Notes: a model not told the origin generated them from the sequence alone. Counted from the first letter of the stretch, positions 38,146 through 47,827 are shown. The stretch: 64,000 nt of DNA from CAWBBA01 sp963741625 (GCA_963741625.1 CAVUIT010000012.1:310001-374000), one strand, 5' to 3'. Made by a program: numbers and translations.

Positions 38146-39042
38146 ATGTTCGACAACGACCGGTCATGGTCGGGTGTAGATTTGCATAAGATCCCCCAAC
38201 TGAAAGCCCCTATCATGGTAGCGGGATTCCGAGGGTGGTCAGATGCCGGAGGTGTCTCCAGCGGTACGCTTCAGTTTTTGATCGAAACGCTGCAGCCGAA
38301 AACAGCCGCAAATATTAGCGACGAGGCTTTTGTTCATTACACGGCCGACCGGCCCGTGGCTCAGATCGAGGACGGCATCATTCATGAACTGGAGCCGATG
38401 ATTACCGAGCTGACTTACTGGAGCAATGTTGAGGGAGACCATGATTTGGTTTTTCTGTTGGCACGAGAGCCCGATTTGAACTGGCGGAGTTATGCGGATG
38501 GACTTCTGGACGTCATGGGGAAACTAAACATCCAAAGATTTTACACCATCGGAGGAGTCCAGGACACGATTTCGCATTCCGGTCCGGTTCTCATTACCGT
38601 CGTAGGCTCCACTCCCACTGCCGTAGCAGGAACCATTGAACTTGGACATGGCATGCGTGCTGCCGAATACCAGGGTCCTGTTAGCATCCATTCTTATCTG
38701 ATACGAGCATGTTCAGAAGCTGCAGTGGAAGCGGTGAGCCTGTGGGGACATGTGCCTGCCTATCTCCAGAAGAGCCCCAGAGTCGTGGCGAAGCTGGTTT
38801 CCATTTTAAATGAAGCTGTCGGAATGCACTGTTCAGTAAAGCCCCTGAACCAAAAATCCATTGAACTAGACCGGAAGATAAATGAAGCCCTCGCCAGAGA
38901 CCCGGATCTAAAACATCTGGTAGAGACCATAGAAGGCAAAGACAACCCCAAGAACTCCCTCCCCGGCGACGACAAGGTAATCCGAATGAACGACTTCTTG
39001 CGCAGGGACCCTAGGAAGGATCCTGAGCCGCAGGGGGCGTGA
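38146..39042 (+). CDS. PAC2 family (proteasome-assembly-chaperone-like) protein
   Basis: The 298-residue protein has VAGFRGWSDAGGVSSGTLQFL and YTIGGVQDTISHSGPVLITVV, which match the PAC2 family, a fold related to archaeal and eukaryotic proteasome-assembly chaperones and found in bacteria with unknown function. The last 70 residues are charged. It follows a ggaggggcaaggaaa ribosome site. The next gene begins 26 bases after its stop, so the two may be co-transcribed. Confidence 0.85.
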   Translation: MFDNDRSWSGVDLHKIPQLKAPIMVAGFRGWSDAGGVSSGTLQFLIETLQPKTAANISDEAFVHYTADRPVAQIEDGIIHELEPMITELTYWSNVEGDHDLVFLLAREPDLNWRSYADGLLDVMGKLNIQRFYTIGGVQDTISHSGPVLITVVGSTPTAVAGTIELGHGMRAAEYQGPVSIHSYLIRACSEAAVEAVSLWGHVPAYLQKSPRVVAKLVSILNEAVGMHCSVKPLNQKSIELDRKINEALARDPDLKHLVETIEGKDNPKNSLPGDDKVIRMNDFLRRDPRKDPEPQGA

Positions 39043-39068
39043 CAGTTCCGGGACCAGTATAAGGGCCC

Positions 39069-40073
39069 ATGAATTCGAGCAGTTATGCCATACAGATCAT
39101 TCCCGATCTGACCATAGATGATAAGTATGCCGCGATCATTGAGCAGGCCCTGAGCCGCCTTGATTCATTCACCTCTAATGCGCTCAGGGGCAATCGCCTG
39201 CGCGAATTATTCCTGTTGGAAAAGAGCCGTATAGACGACGCGGTCGCCGCGAAGGTTCTAAGTGATAAGGGGCGACTAACGGTAGGGTTCCAGTTTGAAG
39301 TCCGCTCGGACGCCCCAGACGACATCTTCCGTATCTACGCGAAAAAGTTGACGGATAATGGCAAGACGGTCAAATTCTACCTTACTCCTACGGTGCAACA
39401 GATTATGCTGCAATTGGTGTCATTGGAAGATCGCCGAACTGTGGCCGTCTTTTCGATGCTTAACAGCTCGATGGATGTTGGTTATCGCATTCTCTCGACA
39501 CTTTACGGCAATCAGCTCCGAAGATTTGTTGAGCGATCCCCCGCTTTTATGAGACAGACCGTACAACGAAAACTGGATAAGCTAGCTGTTGCCAAATCCA
39601 GCGACGATTCGGAATTGTGGCAAGACTCTGAAGACCGCTCCGAAGGCGTATCCGGCGGCCCGAAAGGTAAACGGCCCGGATCTCAGGACAACATACTTCA
39701 GGTACTGGCTGATGACGGCACCTTTGATGAAATAAATCAGTACGTTTCACACATTATATCGAAGAGCGACCATATACGGGAAAAGTGGTTAATGCTGCAA
39801 GAAAATCCCGATATGCCCAGAGAAGAAATCTACGAGCAGATGGTGCGCGAAGACCTGGATCACCTCGAGAACTGCTACGCACGAATACATGTTTATCTAA
39901 AGGCGTTTTATAAGAATAAAGATCGAAGGAGGCCGGGACAAAACAGAGTGCTGAGACAATTTTTTGCCAATGAGATTGAAAGGATTACCGGCGAAACCGG
40001 TCTTTTGGAAGATTTGCTTACATTGAATCAGGATGAATACTTCAAGAACATAGCCCGCCACAAAGAGTTGTAG
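39069..40073 (+). CDS. Unknown 334-residue protein behind PAC2
   Basis: I do not recognise it. It is soluble and rich in charged helices; there is no signal peptide or membrane segment. The first half (LRGNRLRELFLLEKSRIDDAV) resembles a helical bundle; an acidic/basic linker (about 175-205, SEDRSEGVSGGPKGKRPG) separates it from a C-terminal helical part ending NQDEYFKNIARHKEL. It sits 26 bases behind the PAC2-family gene, and the codon-usage look is the same, so both probably form a two-gene unit. Confidence 0.7.
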   Translation: MNSSSYAIQIIPDLTIDDKYAAIIEQALSRLDSFTSNALRGNRLRELFLLEKSRIDDAVAAKVLSDKGRLTVGFQFEVRSDAPDDIFRIYAKKLTDNGKTVKFYLTPTVQQIMLQLVSLEDRRTVAVFSMLNSSMDVGYRILSTLYGNQLRRFVERSPAFMRQTVQRKLDKLAVAKSSDDSELWQDSEDRSEGVSGGPKGKRPGSQDNILQVLADDGTFDEINQYVSHIISKSDHIREKWLMLQENPDMPREEIYEQMVREDLDHLENCYARIHVYLKAFYKNKDRRRPGQNRVLRQFFANEIERITGETGLLEDLLTLNQDEYFKNIARHKEL

Positions 40074-40440
40074 ACGGCTCGTCTGATACCAGTTCGCTCT
40101 CATAAAGTGAGAATCGGTTGCAGCAAAACGGCACTGACCTGGACCCCAGGATAGTGTCCAGGTCAGTGGCGCCCAGCATCCAGTCAACTTCCGGTCTTGG
40201 GTGCCACGGATCTGGGCTTTGTCAGATCCGTGTCGGATTTACCGGATTTTTCATTGTTTGACCGCGAAATGGTATTAGCCGTTCGCATCGTGTCGAGCGC
40301 CACGACGAAGCACGAAAATGCGTGAAATATTGGTGCCACGGATGTGTCCCGCGCCGCACGCGGGATTCATCCGTGCAGGGACTGGCCTTCGGCATATCTG
40401 TGCCATCATGCAACGTGTACGCGCTGCGCTAGAGCTGATT
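40074..40440. repeat. Repeat-rich gap after the unknown gene
   Basis: It contains two gtgccacggat elements, at about 40201 and 40331, each with an inverted partner (atccgtg; gattcatccgtgcaggg). The ABC ATPase ends at its right edge, where a permease gene would be expected. Confidence 0.6.
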
Positions 40441-41157
40441 TCAGCAGACACTATTCTTCGGAGAGTCTGCCAGCACCCCTTTGTCGAGATACAGTATCCT
40501 TCTTGACTTTTTCGCTGCACGGGGATCGTGGGTTACCATGACGATGGTTTTGTGGAAGGCCTCGTTGAGCTGTCCCAACAGGTTAAGCACGTCCGAGGCG
40601 GATTTCTTATCCAGATCGCCGGTGGGCTCGTCGGCCACAAGGATGAGGGGATCCGTGACAAGCGCTCGAGCGATGGCCACTCTTTGTTGTTGTCCACCCG
40701 ACAATTGCGAAGGGTAGTGGTCCACTCTGTCGGAAAGTCCCACCGCCTCCAGCGCAGCCATAGCGTGGCTTTTGCGGTCTTTGCGGCTTAGAGAGGTCAA
40801 CAGCAGCGGAAGTTGAACGTTTTCAAACGCACTGAGAACAGGAATAAGATTGTAAAACTGGAATATAAAGCCTACGTGAGAAGCTCTCCAGGCGCTCAAC
40901 TCCGATTCCCCCAGTTCAGATATATCCACGCCGGCGATCCTCAGGATCCCTTGATCAGCTCTGTCTATGCCCGCAATCAGGTTCAACAGCGTCGTCTTTC
41001 CAGATCCTGAAGGGCCCATAAGGGCAAGAAATTCTCCAGGTTCCACCCTTAGAGACATGTTTCTCAGCACGGGGATTTCCTGGTCGCCTCGAATGTAAGA
41101 CTTGCTCAGACCCTCAATGAGAACCAACGGCAATGAATCTGACTCTTGGCGGTTCAT
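40441..41157 (-). CDS. ABC transporter ATP-binding protein (MacB/LolD type)
   Basis: The 238-residue protein has Walker A GPSGSGKTTL, LSGGQQQRVAIARAL and Walker B LILVADEPTGD, the hallmarks of the MacB/LolD ATPases. Such ATPases energise FtsX-type permeases for efflux or lipoprotein release. It overlaps the adaptor gene by ATGA. No permease follows; the sequence after its stop is repeat DNA, so the transporter is incomplete here or uses a permease encoded elsewhere, such as that at 48985-51504. Confidence 0.9.
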   Translation of the reverse strand: MNRQESDSLPLVLIEGLSKSYIRGDQEIPVLRNMSLRVEPGEFLALMGPSGSGKTTLLNLIAGIDRADQGILRIAGVDISELGESELSAWRASHVGFIFQFYNLIPVLSAFENVQLPLLLTSLSRKDRKSHAMAALEAVGLSDRVDHYPSQLSGGQQQRVAIARALVTDPLILVADEPTGDLDKKSASDVLNLLGQLNEAFHKTIVMVTHDPRAAKKSRRILYLDKGVLADSPKNSVC

Positions 41158-42398
41158 TCCTTCACGCTGACCCGCCGACCGCTTTCCAAACGCTCACCGG
41201 GACTGAGCACAACCGTGTCTCCTTCATTTAGACCTGAAAGTATTTCCACGGTATCGTCCCAACTCCTACCCACCTTCACTGGAACCGAATACGCAATGGC
41301 ATCTTTGATTTTGAACACGATGTCCTGTTTGCCGGTTTTCTTGACTGCTGACAGCGGAATGCCGAGGAACGGTCTTTCTTCATCATCTTTCAACGGTCTC
41401 GACAGGAACGCTGCTTTAGCACTCATTTCCGGAAGGACCCTTGGGTCGAGCTGATTGAACTTCACTTTGGTCATAACTGTTGCCTTGGAGCGGTCTGCGG
41501 TAGGTACAATCATGTGAACCGTACCGGGGAAACGAGCGTTGGGAAAAGCATCGAGGCGAATTTCAGCCGAGCCTCCCACCTTAATCTTTTCCAGACTGGA
41601 TTCGGCCACGTCCACCTCCACCATGAGCGATCTCAGGTCGGCCATAGTGGCTACCGCGGCTTTAGCATTTGTTGCTGCTCCAAAGGGAGCTACTATTTCG
41701 CCTTCATCGGCATTCTTGGTGAGGATCACGCCGTCAAAAGGAGCGCGAATCAGTGAGTATTCGAGATTCACCTCAGCCACCTCTACGGATGCTTTTGTGC
41801 GGTCGACTCCAAAGCGCGCAGAAGTTGTCATGGCGACGGCCTTTCTGTACCGGGCCTCCGCTGCATCGAAAGATTGGATCGACACTGATCCTGTTTCCCG
41901 CAGAGCCTTTTGGCGGTTGTAATTGAGCGTAGCGTCCTGCAACTCTGCTTCGGCATTAGCTAGTGCAGCTTGAGCCACTTTAACGTTGGCGCGAGCCTCA
42001 TCCAGTGTTGCCTTGAGGTCTTGATTTTCCAGAGTGGCGACAATGTCTCCTTGTTTGACAACCTTTCCCTCTTCCACGTAGAGATGCTCCAGCCGCCCTG
42101 TGGCCTTTGAAGAAACAGCGGCTTTGCGCTGGGCCACAACGTAGCCGCTGGCGTTCAGAGTTGTCAGAGCACGTGATGCAAACATACGAGCGACCTTTGC
42201 TGTTTTCACATCAACAGCCGCCGTGAGCCGACCGGACCATGCGAGGTAAGCGAGAATGAGCGCGGCAAGAACCACGGGAATGACCCACCATGCAGGAATC
42301 CTCGATTTTCTCTTCCTAGGCGACCATCTTTCATCGGGGGCAATTTTGAGCTTTGATAGGTCTTCTCTTTGCATACTATACTGTTTGACACCGTTCAT
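41154..42398 (-). CDS. Periplasmic adaptor (MacA/RND membrane-fusion protein)
   Basis: The 414-residue protein has an N-terminal membrane helix (about 32-53, WWVIPVVLAALILAYLAW), a lipoyl-like half (VEEGKVVKQGDIVATLENQDL), a long coiled coil hairpin (about 115-190, VKVAQAALANAEAELQDA) and beta-barrel parts (GVILTKNADEGEIVAPFG). MacA-type adaptors connect an inner permease with TolC. The stop overlaps the ATPase start. It would need a permease partner, which is missing next to it. The start is ATG 42398; another in-frame ATG lies eight codons later. Confidence 0.88.
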   Translation of the reverse strand: MNGVKQYSMQREDLSKLKIAPDERWSPRKRKSRIPAWWVIPVVLAALILAYLAWSGRLTAAVDVKTAKVARMFASRALTTLNASGYVVAQRKAAVSSKATGRLEHLYVEEGKVVKQGDIVATLENQDLKATLDEARANVKVAQAALANAEAELQDATLNYNRQKALRETGSVSIQSFDAAEARYRKAVAMTTSARFGVDRTKASVEVAEVNLEYSLIRAPFDGVILTKNADEGEIVAPFGAATNAKAAVATMADLRSLMVEVDVAESSLEKIKVGGSAEIRLDAFPNARFPGTVHMIVPTADRSKATVMTKVKFNQLDPRVLPEMSAKAAFLSRPLKDDEERPFLGIPLSAVKKTGKQDIVFKIKDAIAYSVPVKVGRSWDDTVEILSGLNEGDTVVLSPGERLESGRRVSVKE

Positions 42399-42784
42399 GA
42401 CGTCTCATGATCTCCTGCCCGGTCAGTCGTCCGGCTCTCGGGCGAGTCCATCAAATCTTCAAAGGGATGGCATTAGAGTCTCAGTTGCGGTTCGGATAAT
42501 TACGGCCCGAGACGCCGGCCATCCTCCCAAAGTAGCTGTCCCACGATACTGTTCTGATAAAGAGACTTGCTCGGCACAAAAGGCGTATGCAGGTTACGCT
42601 TCTCAGTGCTATATACTGTACAACTGAGGAAAAAGCGATATTTCGAGGGATAGCCTCCCGGAGACACGTCTTGGCATGCTTCAAGGCCCTCTACAACCTG
42701 AAAGATGCGGAAGCCCTGCATTCGCCTGTATCGAATCCAAAACACGTATGATTACCTGGATGCTTGGCCGCAAGGAGGTCAAAG
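42399..42784 (+). other. Divergent intergenic region with no supported gene
   Basis: The 386 bases lie between the leftward adaptor and the rightward acyltransferase. Only weak open frames exist. The segment aaggagg at 42771-42777 is the ribosome site for the next gene. Promoters for both directions are expected but not convincingly seen. Confidence 0.5.
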
Positions 42785-43525
42785 TTGCGCATCTCTTTCC
42801 GACAATTGCCATGGATAGTTTGGACTGCTTTCGCGGTAGCGATCATAACTACCATCATCGCACCTCCGCTGATTATCACAAGCATCTTTGACAAAACAGG
42901 CGGTTATCCATATTGGTTTATGCGCTTGTGGGCCCGGATGGTTTCCAGATCTATGGGGCTGACCTGCTCAATTTATGGCGCCGACAAGATAGTGCCGGGC
43001 ACTTCGTACATAATAACTCCCAATCATCAAGGAAACGCGGATATTTTGGCCCTGGTCACGACGCTTCCGCCACGCTTTCGGTGGGTAATAAAACGGGAGC
43101 TGTTGAAGATTCCGATGTTTGGGTGGGCTCTGGGCGCGACAGGAGCGATTTCCTTGAACAGGTCGGACAGACAACAATCTGTGAGAAGCCTCAAGGACGG
43201 GGTATCAAAACTAGCTGGCGGCTGGTCGGTGCTCATTTACCCGGAAGGGACCAGGACCTCGGATGGGAATCTCCAGCCTTTCAAGAAGGGTGCATTCATG
43301 ATGGCCGTTCAGACGGGCATCCCTATTCTACCGGTCACTTGTAACGGCGCCTTTAAGGTTCTGCCTAAAAAGACCATAGTGTTTCGCCCGGGACACGTTA
43401 CCCTGACCGTGGGCGATCCCATTGCCACTGAGGGCCTGACTGAAAAGGACTTGCCGGAGCTTATGGAGAAGACACGAGCCGCGATAAGCAAGAATCTCGA
43501 TCCCGACTACAACCCTTTTCGGTAG
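42785..43525 (+). CDS. plsC: 1-acyl-sn-glycerol-3-phosphate acyltransferase
   Basis: The catalytic NHQGNAD is HxxxxD; IYPEGTR is the substrate-binding block; LPVTCNGAF follows, as in the PlsC family of phosphatidic acid synthesis. There is an N-terminal membrane helix (LPWIVWTAFAVAIITTIIAPPL). The ribosome site aaggagg at 42771-42777 sits eight bases before TTG 42785, so that start is used; the upstream in-frame TTG 42764 lies before the ribosome site. The gene stands alone and diverges from the adaptor. Confidence 0.87.
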   Translation: MRISFRQLPWIVWTAFAVAIITTIIAPPLIITSIFDKTGGYPYWFMRLWARMVSRSMGLTCSIYGADKIVPGTSYIITPNHQGNADILALVTTLPPRFRWVIKRELLKIPMFGWALGATGAISLNRSDRQQSVRSLKDGVSKLAGGWSVLIYPEGTRTSDGNLQPFKKGAFMMAVQTGIPILPVTCNGAFKVLPKKTIVFRPGHVTLTVGDPIATEGLTEKDLPELMEKTRAAISKNLDPDYNPFR

Positions 43526-43604
43526 ACTACCAGGCAGCATTTATTCGTCCGCTTACAGCAAGTGCCAAGAATAACATCCGTTGACATCCGGCACGTTACG
43601 AAAG

Positions 43605-45182
43605 TCAATAAGGAACGATCGCGTGCCTCAAAGCCGCTGCCAGGCCCGTCCGCATCAGGGCCACCACATCCGCGCGGTCAGCAATCCCATATCGTTCAAC
43701 CAGATCCGCCACGTCATGGTAGCCTAGCCACACCGTACCATCAGGCTCCTGCCAAACCACGACTCGCAAAGGCAGGTCTAGCGCGATGCCTGGGCGGCTG
43801 AGCATCAGGTGAGTCCCCACAGCGGGGTTGCCGAAGACCAACACTTCCGTGGGCAGCAACTCCAGGCCTTTCTTCTTTGCCGCGGCTGCGTGATCGATCC
43901 TCGCAGCGATATCGACACCCTTGGACTTGAGAAACGCTTCAAGGCGATTCACCGTGGTCTGGACCGGATAGCAACTCTCCAGGCACCTCATGACCTTCGG
44001 CCCGACAGGAGGCCCCAACTTGCGGTTGAAAGCCCCGGCGATAAGACGGGCCAGTGCGGTGAGGTCCACCCCTTCCTTGTTGGCACACAGCGTCACGCAG
44101 ACAAGTTCGGCCTTGCCAGTAAAGCGGCTCAGGTAGCAGGAGAATCCGGGCACGTGCCCCTCGATGTCCATGAGCCCCTTGTGACCGGGGAACCGCCAGC
44201 CGCAATGCGCGGGCACTACTGTTCCGTCGTTCAATTTGACCGCGCTGTACAGAAAGTCACGGTTTTCCTTTTTGCTGACGAGCAGGTTACCCGCGAGCCC
44301 GATGTCCCACAGGCTGATGTCCTCGGCCGAGGCAAGCACCGCCGCGTCTGCATACCAAGCGCTTTGACTATTCTGTTTAACGGGTACGAGCTTGCCGTCT
44401 TTTTCTGTGTACCCGGTGGCCATTTCGGTGGGATTGATGTAGGCCAGCTCGCTCAAGAACTCCTTGTGTTTGAAGTCATTTTTTTCGACCGCCTCTTGTT
44501 TGACGCCAGGCAACGTCGACGCGAACAGGGTGTTCTTCAGCCCCAGACGTTCGATCTGGTTCTTTGTGACAAAGGCTTCGTAGCTCACGCCGCTGACCTT
44601 TTCGACCACCAGTCCGAGCAGGAAAAAGTCGGTGGCACTATTCGCGACCTGCGTGCCCGGCTGGAAGGCCAGGGGAACTTTCTTCACCAGAGCGATAACT
44701 TCGCCGGGTTTGTACTCCTGGGCAGGGTTGAAGGCAGCCTGTTTCGTGTAGTCCGGCAAACCCGAAATATGAGCCATGAGTTGCCGCACCGTGATGGGTT
44801 GCCATGCCGAGGGTAGGTCGCCCACATGCTTAGCGACAGGGTCATCCAAGGTCATTTTCTCGGCTTCAACCAATTGCATGATCGCCACGGCCGTGTAGGC
44901 TTGCGTCATCTGGCCGACATTCCAAAGAGTTTTCGGCGATGCCAGCAACCCTTTTTCGACATCGGACACTCCGTACCCAACGACCCGTGGGATGTACGGG
45001 GCTTGCACGATGGCAAGGGTCATCCCGGGGATGCCGTGCAGTTTCATGAATGCCCCGATCATGGCATCGATGGTTTGGCCTTCAAATTCCACCATCGGGT
45101 TGCCTCGTTCCGCGTGCGTCGGTTGAGCTGAGGTGAGCATGATTACTCCTAACAGGCACGTCCAGACAAGCTTTGGTATCAA
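43605..45182 (-). CDS. Beta-lactamase-fold protein lacking catalytic residues, with C-terminal DUF302
   Basis: The 525-residue secreted protein (signal peptide, LLGVIMLTSAQPTHA) has the class C beta-lactamase/esterase fold, with segments such as DDPVAKHVGDLPSAW and TVRQLMAHISGLPDYTK. The usual SxxK is replaced by VGQMTQAYTA, so the nucleophile Ser and the general-base Lys are both absent; the Tyr of YxN is also lost (QVANSATDF). It is therefore likely non-catalytic as a beta-lactamase. The last 130 residues form a DUF302 domain (LLPTEVLVFGNPAVGTHLM, ALDLPLRVVVW). Fusion of the two is unusual. The function is unknown. Confidence 0.75.
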   Translation of the reverse strand: MIPKLVWTCLLGVIMLTSAQPTHAERGNPMVEFEGQTIDAMIGAFMKLHGIPGMTLAIVQAPYIPRVVGYGVSDVEKGLLASPKTLWNVGQMTQAYTAVAIMQLVEAEKMTLDDPVAKHVGDLPSAWQPITVRQLMAHISGLPDYTKQAAFNPAQEYKPGEVIALVKKVPLAFQPGTQVANSATDFFLLGLVVEKVSGVSYEAFVTKNQIERLGLKNTLFASTLPGVKQEAVEKNDFKHKEFLSELAYINPTEMATGYTEKDGKLVPVKQNSQSAWYADAAVLASAEDISLWDIGLAGNLLVSKKENRDFLYSAVKLNDGTVVPAHCGWRFPGHKGLMDIEGHVPGFSCYLSRFTGKAELVCVTLCANKEGVDLTALARLIAGAFNRKLGPPVGPKVMRCLESCYPVQTTVNRLEAFLKSKGVDIAARIDHAAAAKKKGLELLPTEVLVFGNPAVGTHLMLSRPGIALDLPLRVVVWQEPDGTVWLGYHDVADLVERYGIADRADVVALMRTGLAAALRHAIVPY

Positions 45183-45274
45183 GATACACTCTCCAAAAAT
45201 GGTTGTGCTGCACGCCGCAGTTCAGCCGCCGATTGGACCGAAGCGGATGCGGATTGATCGGCTAGGCCGCGGCG

Positions 45275-45556
45275 TTAGGCATTCTTGAGTTCGACGCTTT
45301 CGACGAATTGCCACTCGAAATCTAAGACACCTGCCTTTTCACTTGCCTCCGCAACATCTTTCGGGTTGAGAAAGGCCCTGGCCTTTTCTACGTCGTCAAC
45401 TTCAAGTATGAAAAAGGCACTATTCGGATCTTCAATTCCACGCCATAAATACTTTAGATGCAACCCAACATCAAGTTGGGCCTGTGCGTCTGCATCCATC
45501 TCGGCTTTCCATTTTACGAAATCAGATACGCGAATACGACAGTGCATGTAGATCAT
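45275..45556 (-). CDS. Small ABM-like (ferredoxin-fold) protein
   Basis: The 93-residue protein resembles antibiotic-biosynthesis-monooxygenase-like ferredoxin-fold domains: IYMHCRIRVSDFVKWKAEMD opens with a strand and helix, then LWRGIEDPNSAFFILEVDD and ARAFLNP, an arrangement seen in stress-responsive barrel proteins. No function is assigned. The start is ATG 45556, with ggagacatca upstream; an in-frame ATG six codons earlier is less likely. It follows the esterase on the same strand by 47 bases. Confidence 0.6.
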   Translation of the reverse strand: MIYMHCRIRVSDFVKWKAEMDADAQAQLDVGLHLKYLWRGIEDPNSAFFILEVDDVEKARAFLNPKDVAEASEKAGVLDFEWQFVESVELKNA

Positions 45557-45621
45557 TGATGTCTCCATTGGCAAATGCCGGTCCCGTCATTATCCGGTTC
45601 AGTATGAGAAGCCCCGCGAGT

Positions 45622-46590
45622 CTAACGAGTCGGCTGCACAGCCCCGTTATGCGGGTTAGCTTCATGCATAACGCGCATCTTTATAAAAGCGCAAATCTCG
45701 TCCATTGCCTGCGTTGCCTCCGGGAAAAGGGGAGCGCACACTGGAAAGCAATGAAACAGCCGCTCCCCGACTCTTAATGTGACATCCACGCCCGCGCCTT
45801 TCGCCTTTTCCGCAAAGCGGACCGAGTCATCGCGAAGGATTTCATCTCCTCCTACATAGATCATAATGGGTGGAAGACCGCGTAGATCCCCGTACAGAGG
45901 AGATATCCACGGCAAGCCGGGATCATGATCGCCCACGTAGTGCTTGCTGAAAGCGGTCCATGTTCCCTCGGGGGAAAGACATTTCCTGGCATTGCTACGG
46001 TAGGATGCCCCTGTGCATTTAAGATCGGTCCAGGGAGAGATCGCCACCGCTGCGGCAGGAAGGGGGATGTCTTGATCTCTAAGGGCAAGTAACGTTGCCA
46101 AACATAGACCTCCGCCTGCAGAGTCTCCAGCGAATACAATGTTGGAAGACGAAACACCTTGGGCAAGCAACCAGCGGTACGCTGTCACTGAGTCATGGAG
46201 TGCCGCAGGGAAAGGATGTTCGGGTGCCAAACGATACTCAAACAGCAAAGCGCCAATATTGCTACCTTTGACAAACTTGGCAACATGCACTCGGTGATCG
46301 GAGCATGAGCCCGACACATATCCACCGCCATGAACGAAGAATATCACTTTGTCTTTAGTCGCCTGAGAAGGCAGGATCCATTCGGCTGAGAGCCCGTCGA
46401 TGGTGACAGGCGAGACTTCGACCCCAGCCGGTATCTTGCCGAACCTGGCTGCACCTCTTTCACATTCCTGGCGAAAACGATGAATCGATGAATTCGTATT
46501 CCAGTCAATTATCTCTCTTTTCAGGCGAAAACGGAATAAATGACGGTATTTGAACATGAAAAGAAGCAGACGGCTCCGCAAGCTTGGCAT
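45622..46590 (-). CDS. Alpha/beta hydrolase of the HSL (hormone-sensitive-lipase-like) family
   Basis: The oxyanion motif HGGGYVSG, the nucleophile GDSAGGGL, the Asp in YVGGDEILRDDS and the His in RLFHCFPVCAP are all present, so the catalytic triad is complete. The family hydrolyses esters of short acyl chains. No signal peptide is evident. Substrate is unknown. It lies upstream of the small ABM-like gene and may be co-transcribed. Confidence 0.88.
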   Translation of the reverse strand: MPSLRSRLLLFMFKYRHLFRFRLKREIIDWNTNSSIHRFRQECERGAARFGKIPAGVEVSPVTIDGLSAEWILPSQATKDKVIFFVHGGGYVSGSCSDHRVHVAKFVKGSNIGALLFEYRLAPEHPFPAALHDSVTAYRWLLAQGVSSSNIVFAGDSAGGGLCLATLLALRDQDIPLPAAAVAISPWTDLKCTGASYRSNARKCLSPEGTWTAFSKHYVGDHDPGLPWISPLYGDLRGLPPIMIYVGGDEILRDDSVRFAEKAKGAGVDVTLRVGERLFHCFPVCAPLFPEATQAMDEICAFIKMRVMHEANPHNGAVQPTR

Positions 46591-46693
46591 CTATCCTCCT
46601 ATCACATAACGCATTTTTCACCGGCCGGTGCGGAGCGCGTCGGAACACCAGTCCGCGTGCAAAAAAAATGTTATGCGGGCTCAATTGAATGGA

Positions 46694-47185
46694 TCAGTCC
46701 AGATCTAATTGCACTTTGCATTGATTACATTTCATCGCGCCACGAAAAACTCTATTGCCGCACTCGGGACATATATAGCGGGCCTCTTCGTCTCGAATCC
46801 ATTTTTCAGTACCGAATTCTCGTCGATACGGGACAGCCCTGAGAATAACCTTCTTGCCAACGGCCATAGAGAAATTGTCAATGTGGTGACAAGGAAATTC
46901 ATTGCATTGATGGCACCCGGTGTATCCTTTCTCTTTTGTGCAGTTCCTGATCTCACACTGGCGACAATGCATAAATTGTTCATCTGATAAGCAACCACGG
47001 CACCGAATGTCTTCTATGGACAGGGCTTCGCTGTTAGGGAGCGTGCCTTTGCCGGGAGTTCTTCCCTTGTAAAGATTCACCAGCCGCTCCTTAAGTTTGA
47101 TGTTATTGTCGCGGTGGGCGATGTAAATGGCACAGACACCGCAATAAAGACCGCAAGGAGAAATGAAATCGGGATTTGTCGCCAT
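46694..47185 (-). CDS. DUF3795 cysteine-rich protein
   Basis: The 163-residue protein has the DUF3795 opening (SPCGLYCGVCAIYIAH) and further CxxC pairs: RCRGC, CRQCEIRNC, GCHQCNEFPC, then a C-terminal zinc-ribbon-like unit (ICPECGNRVF, KCNQCKVQL). It carries many cysteines and could bind zinc or Fe-S. DUF3795 genes are common in anaerobes and unknown in function. The ribosome site aggaggg precedes the ATG by nine bases. Confidence 0.82.
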   Translation of the reverse strand: MATNPDFISPCGLYCGVCAIYIAHRDNNIKLKERLVNLYKGRTPGKGTLPNSEALSIEDIRCRGCLSDEQFMHCRQCEIRNCTKEKGYTGCHQCNEFPCHHIDNFSMAVGKKVILRAVPYRREFGTEKWIRDEEARYICPECGNRVFRGAMKCNQCKVQLDLD

Positions 47186-47467
47186 AGCTTTTGTCCCTCC
47201 TGACTTAATAATTTCTTATATTTACATACGCATAACATTGTTTATGCTGATCCGTATATCATGCCGGATTTCGCTACGAGTGCCGTATAAGACGTCTGCG
47301 AAACGGGTACAGGATCGGTCACTGGGGCAACAACGACGCCAATCCGAGCGGCGACGCTTGTACGGCATCACACTGGCACGGGTTCCGTTTTACAGCACTG
47401 ATGTGAAAAGAGCACGTGGTACTCCGCAATTGAGGGACGGATTATCCGAAATTTGGGTTCGAACGGA

Positions 47468-47737
47468 TTAGGATGCCTTCCTTGCAGGCCGGGTCCGGTC
47501 GCCAATGCCTTGCAAGAGGAATTTGACTGATATGTCCTCGTCCAGTTCTTCCCAATGGAGTCCAGTACCTCCACCACTGATTATGTAGCCATCCCTTTGA
47601 GCCTGGGTTGCATCGAGGAGTCGAGGAAAGTAAGCCAGAGGGACTCCAAGCTGACGGCCGTCAGCGAGTTCCACCCACATGTTATCCGCATAAAATAATA
47701 CTTTCTTGGCACGCGGCTCAAATGCTAAAGTGCTCAT
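47468..47737 (-). CDS. DUF2442 family protein
   Basis: The 89-residue protein (MSTLAFEPRAKKVLFYADNM) with ELADGRQLGVPLAYFPRLLDA is a DUF2442 domain, often an antitoxin-like partner of DUF4160. The usual DUF4160 gene is not adjacent. TTG 47752 is an alternative start five codons upstream. It is part of a small accessory cluster. Confidence 0.75.
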   Translation of the reverse strand: MSTLAFEPRAKKVLFYADNMWVELADGRQLGVPLAYFPRLLDATQAQRDGYIISGGGTGLHWEELDEDISVKFLLQGIGDRTRPARKAS

Positions 47738-47827
47738 TCCAATACCTTTCAATGAGTCCGGCGTGGTTCGAGTTCGCTTGAGCCAGAGGCCGGGAGGAGT
47801 ACAAGTGGTGGAATGCTGCCTTTTGTC

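Noticed and set aside
43809..44816. Long plus-strand frame opposite the beta-lactamase-fold gene
   Set aside because: Composition artefact of the coding strand; no start signal or known protein.
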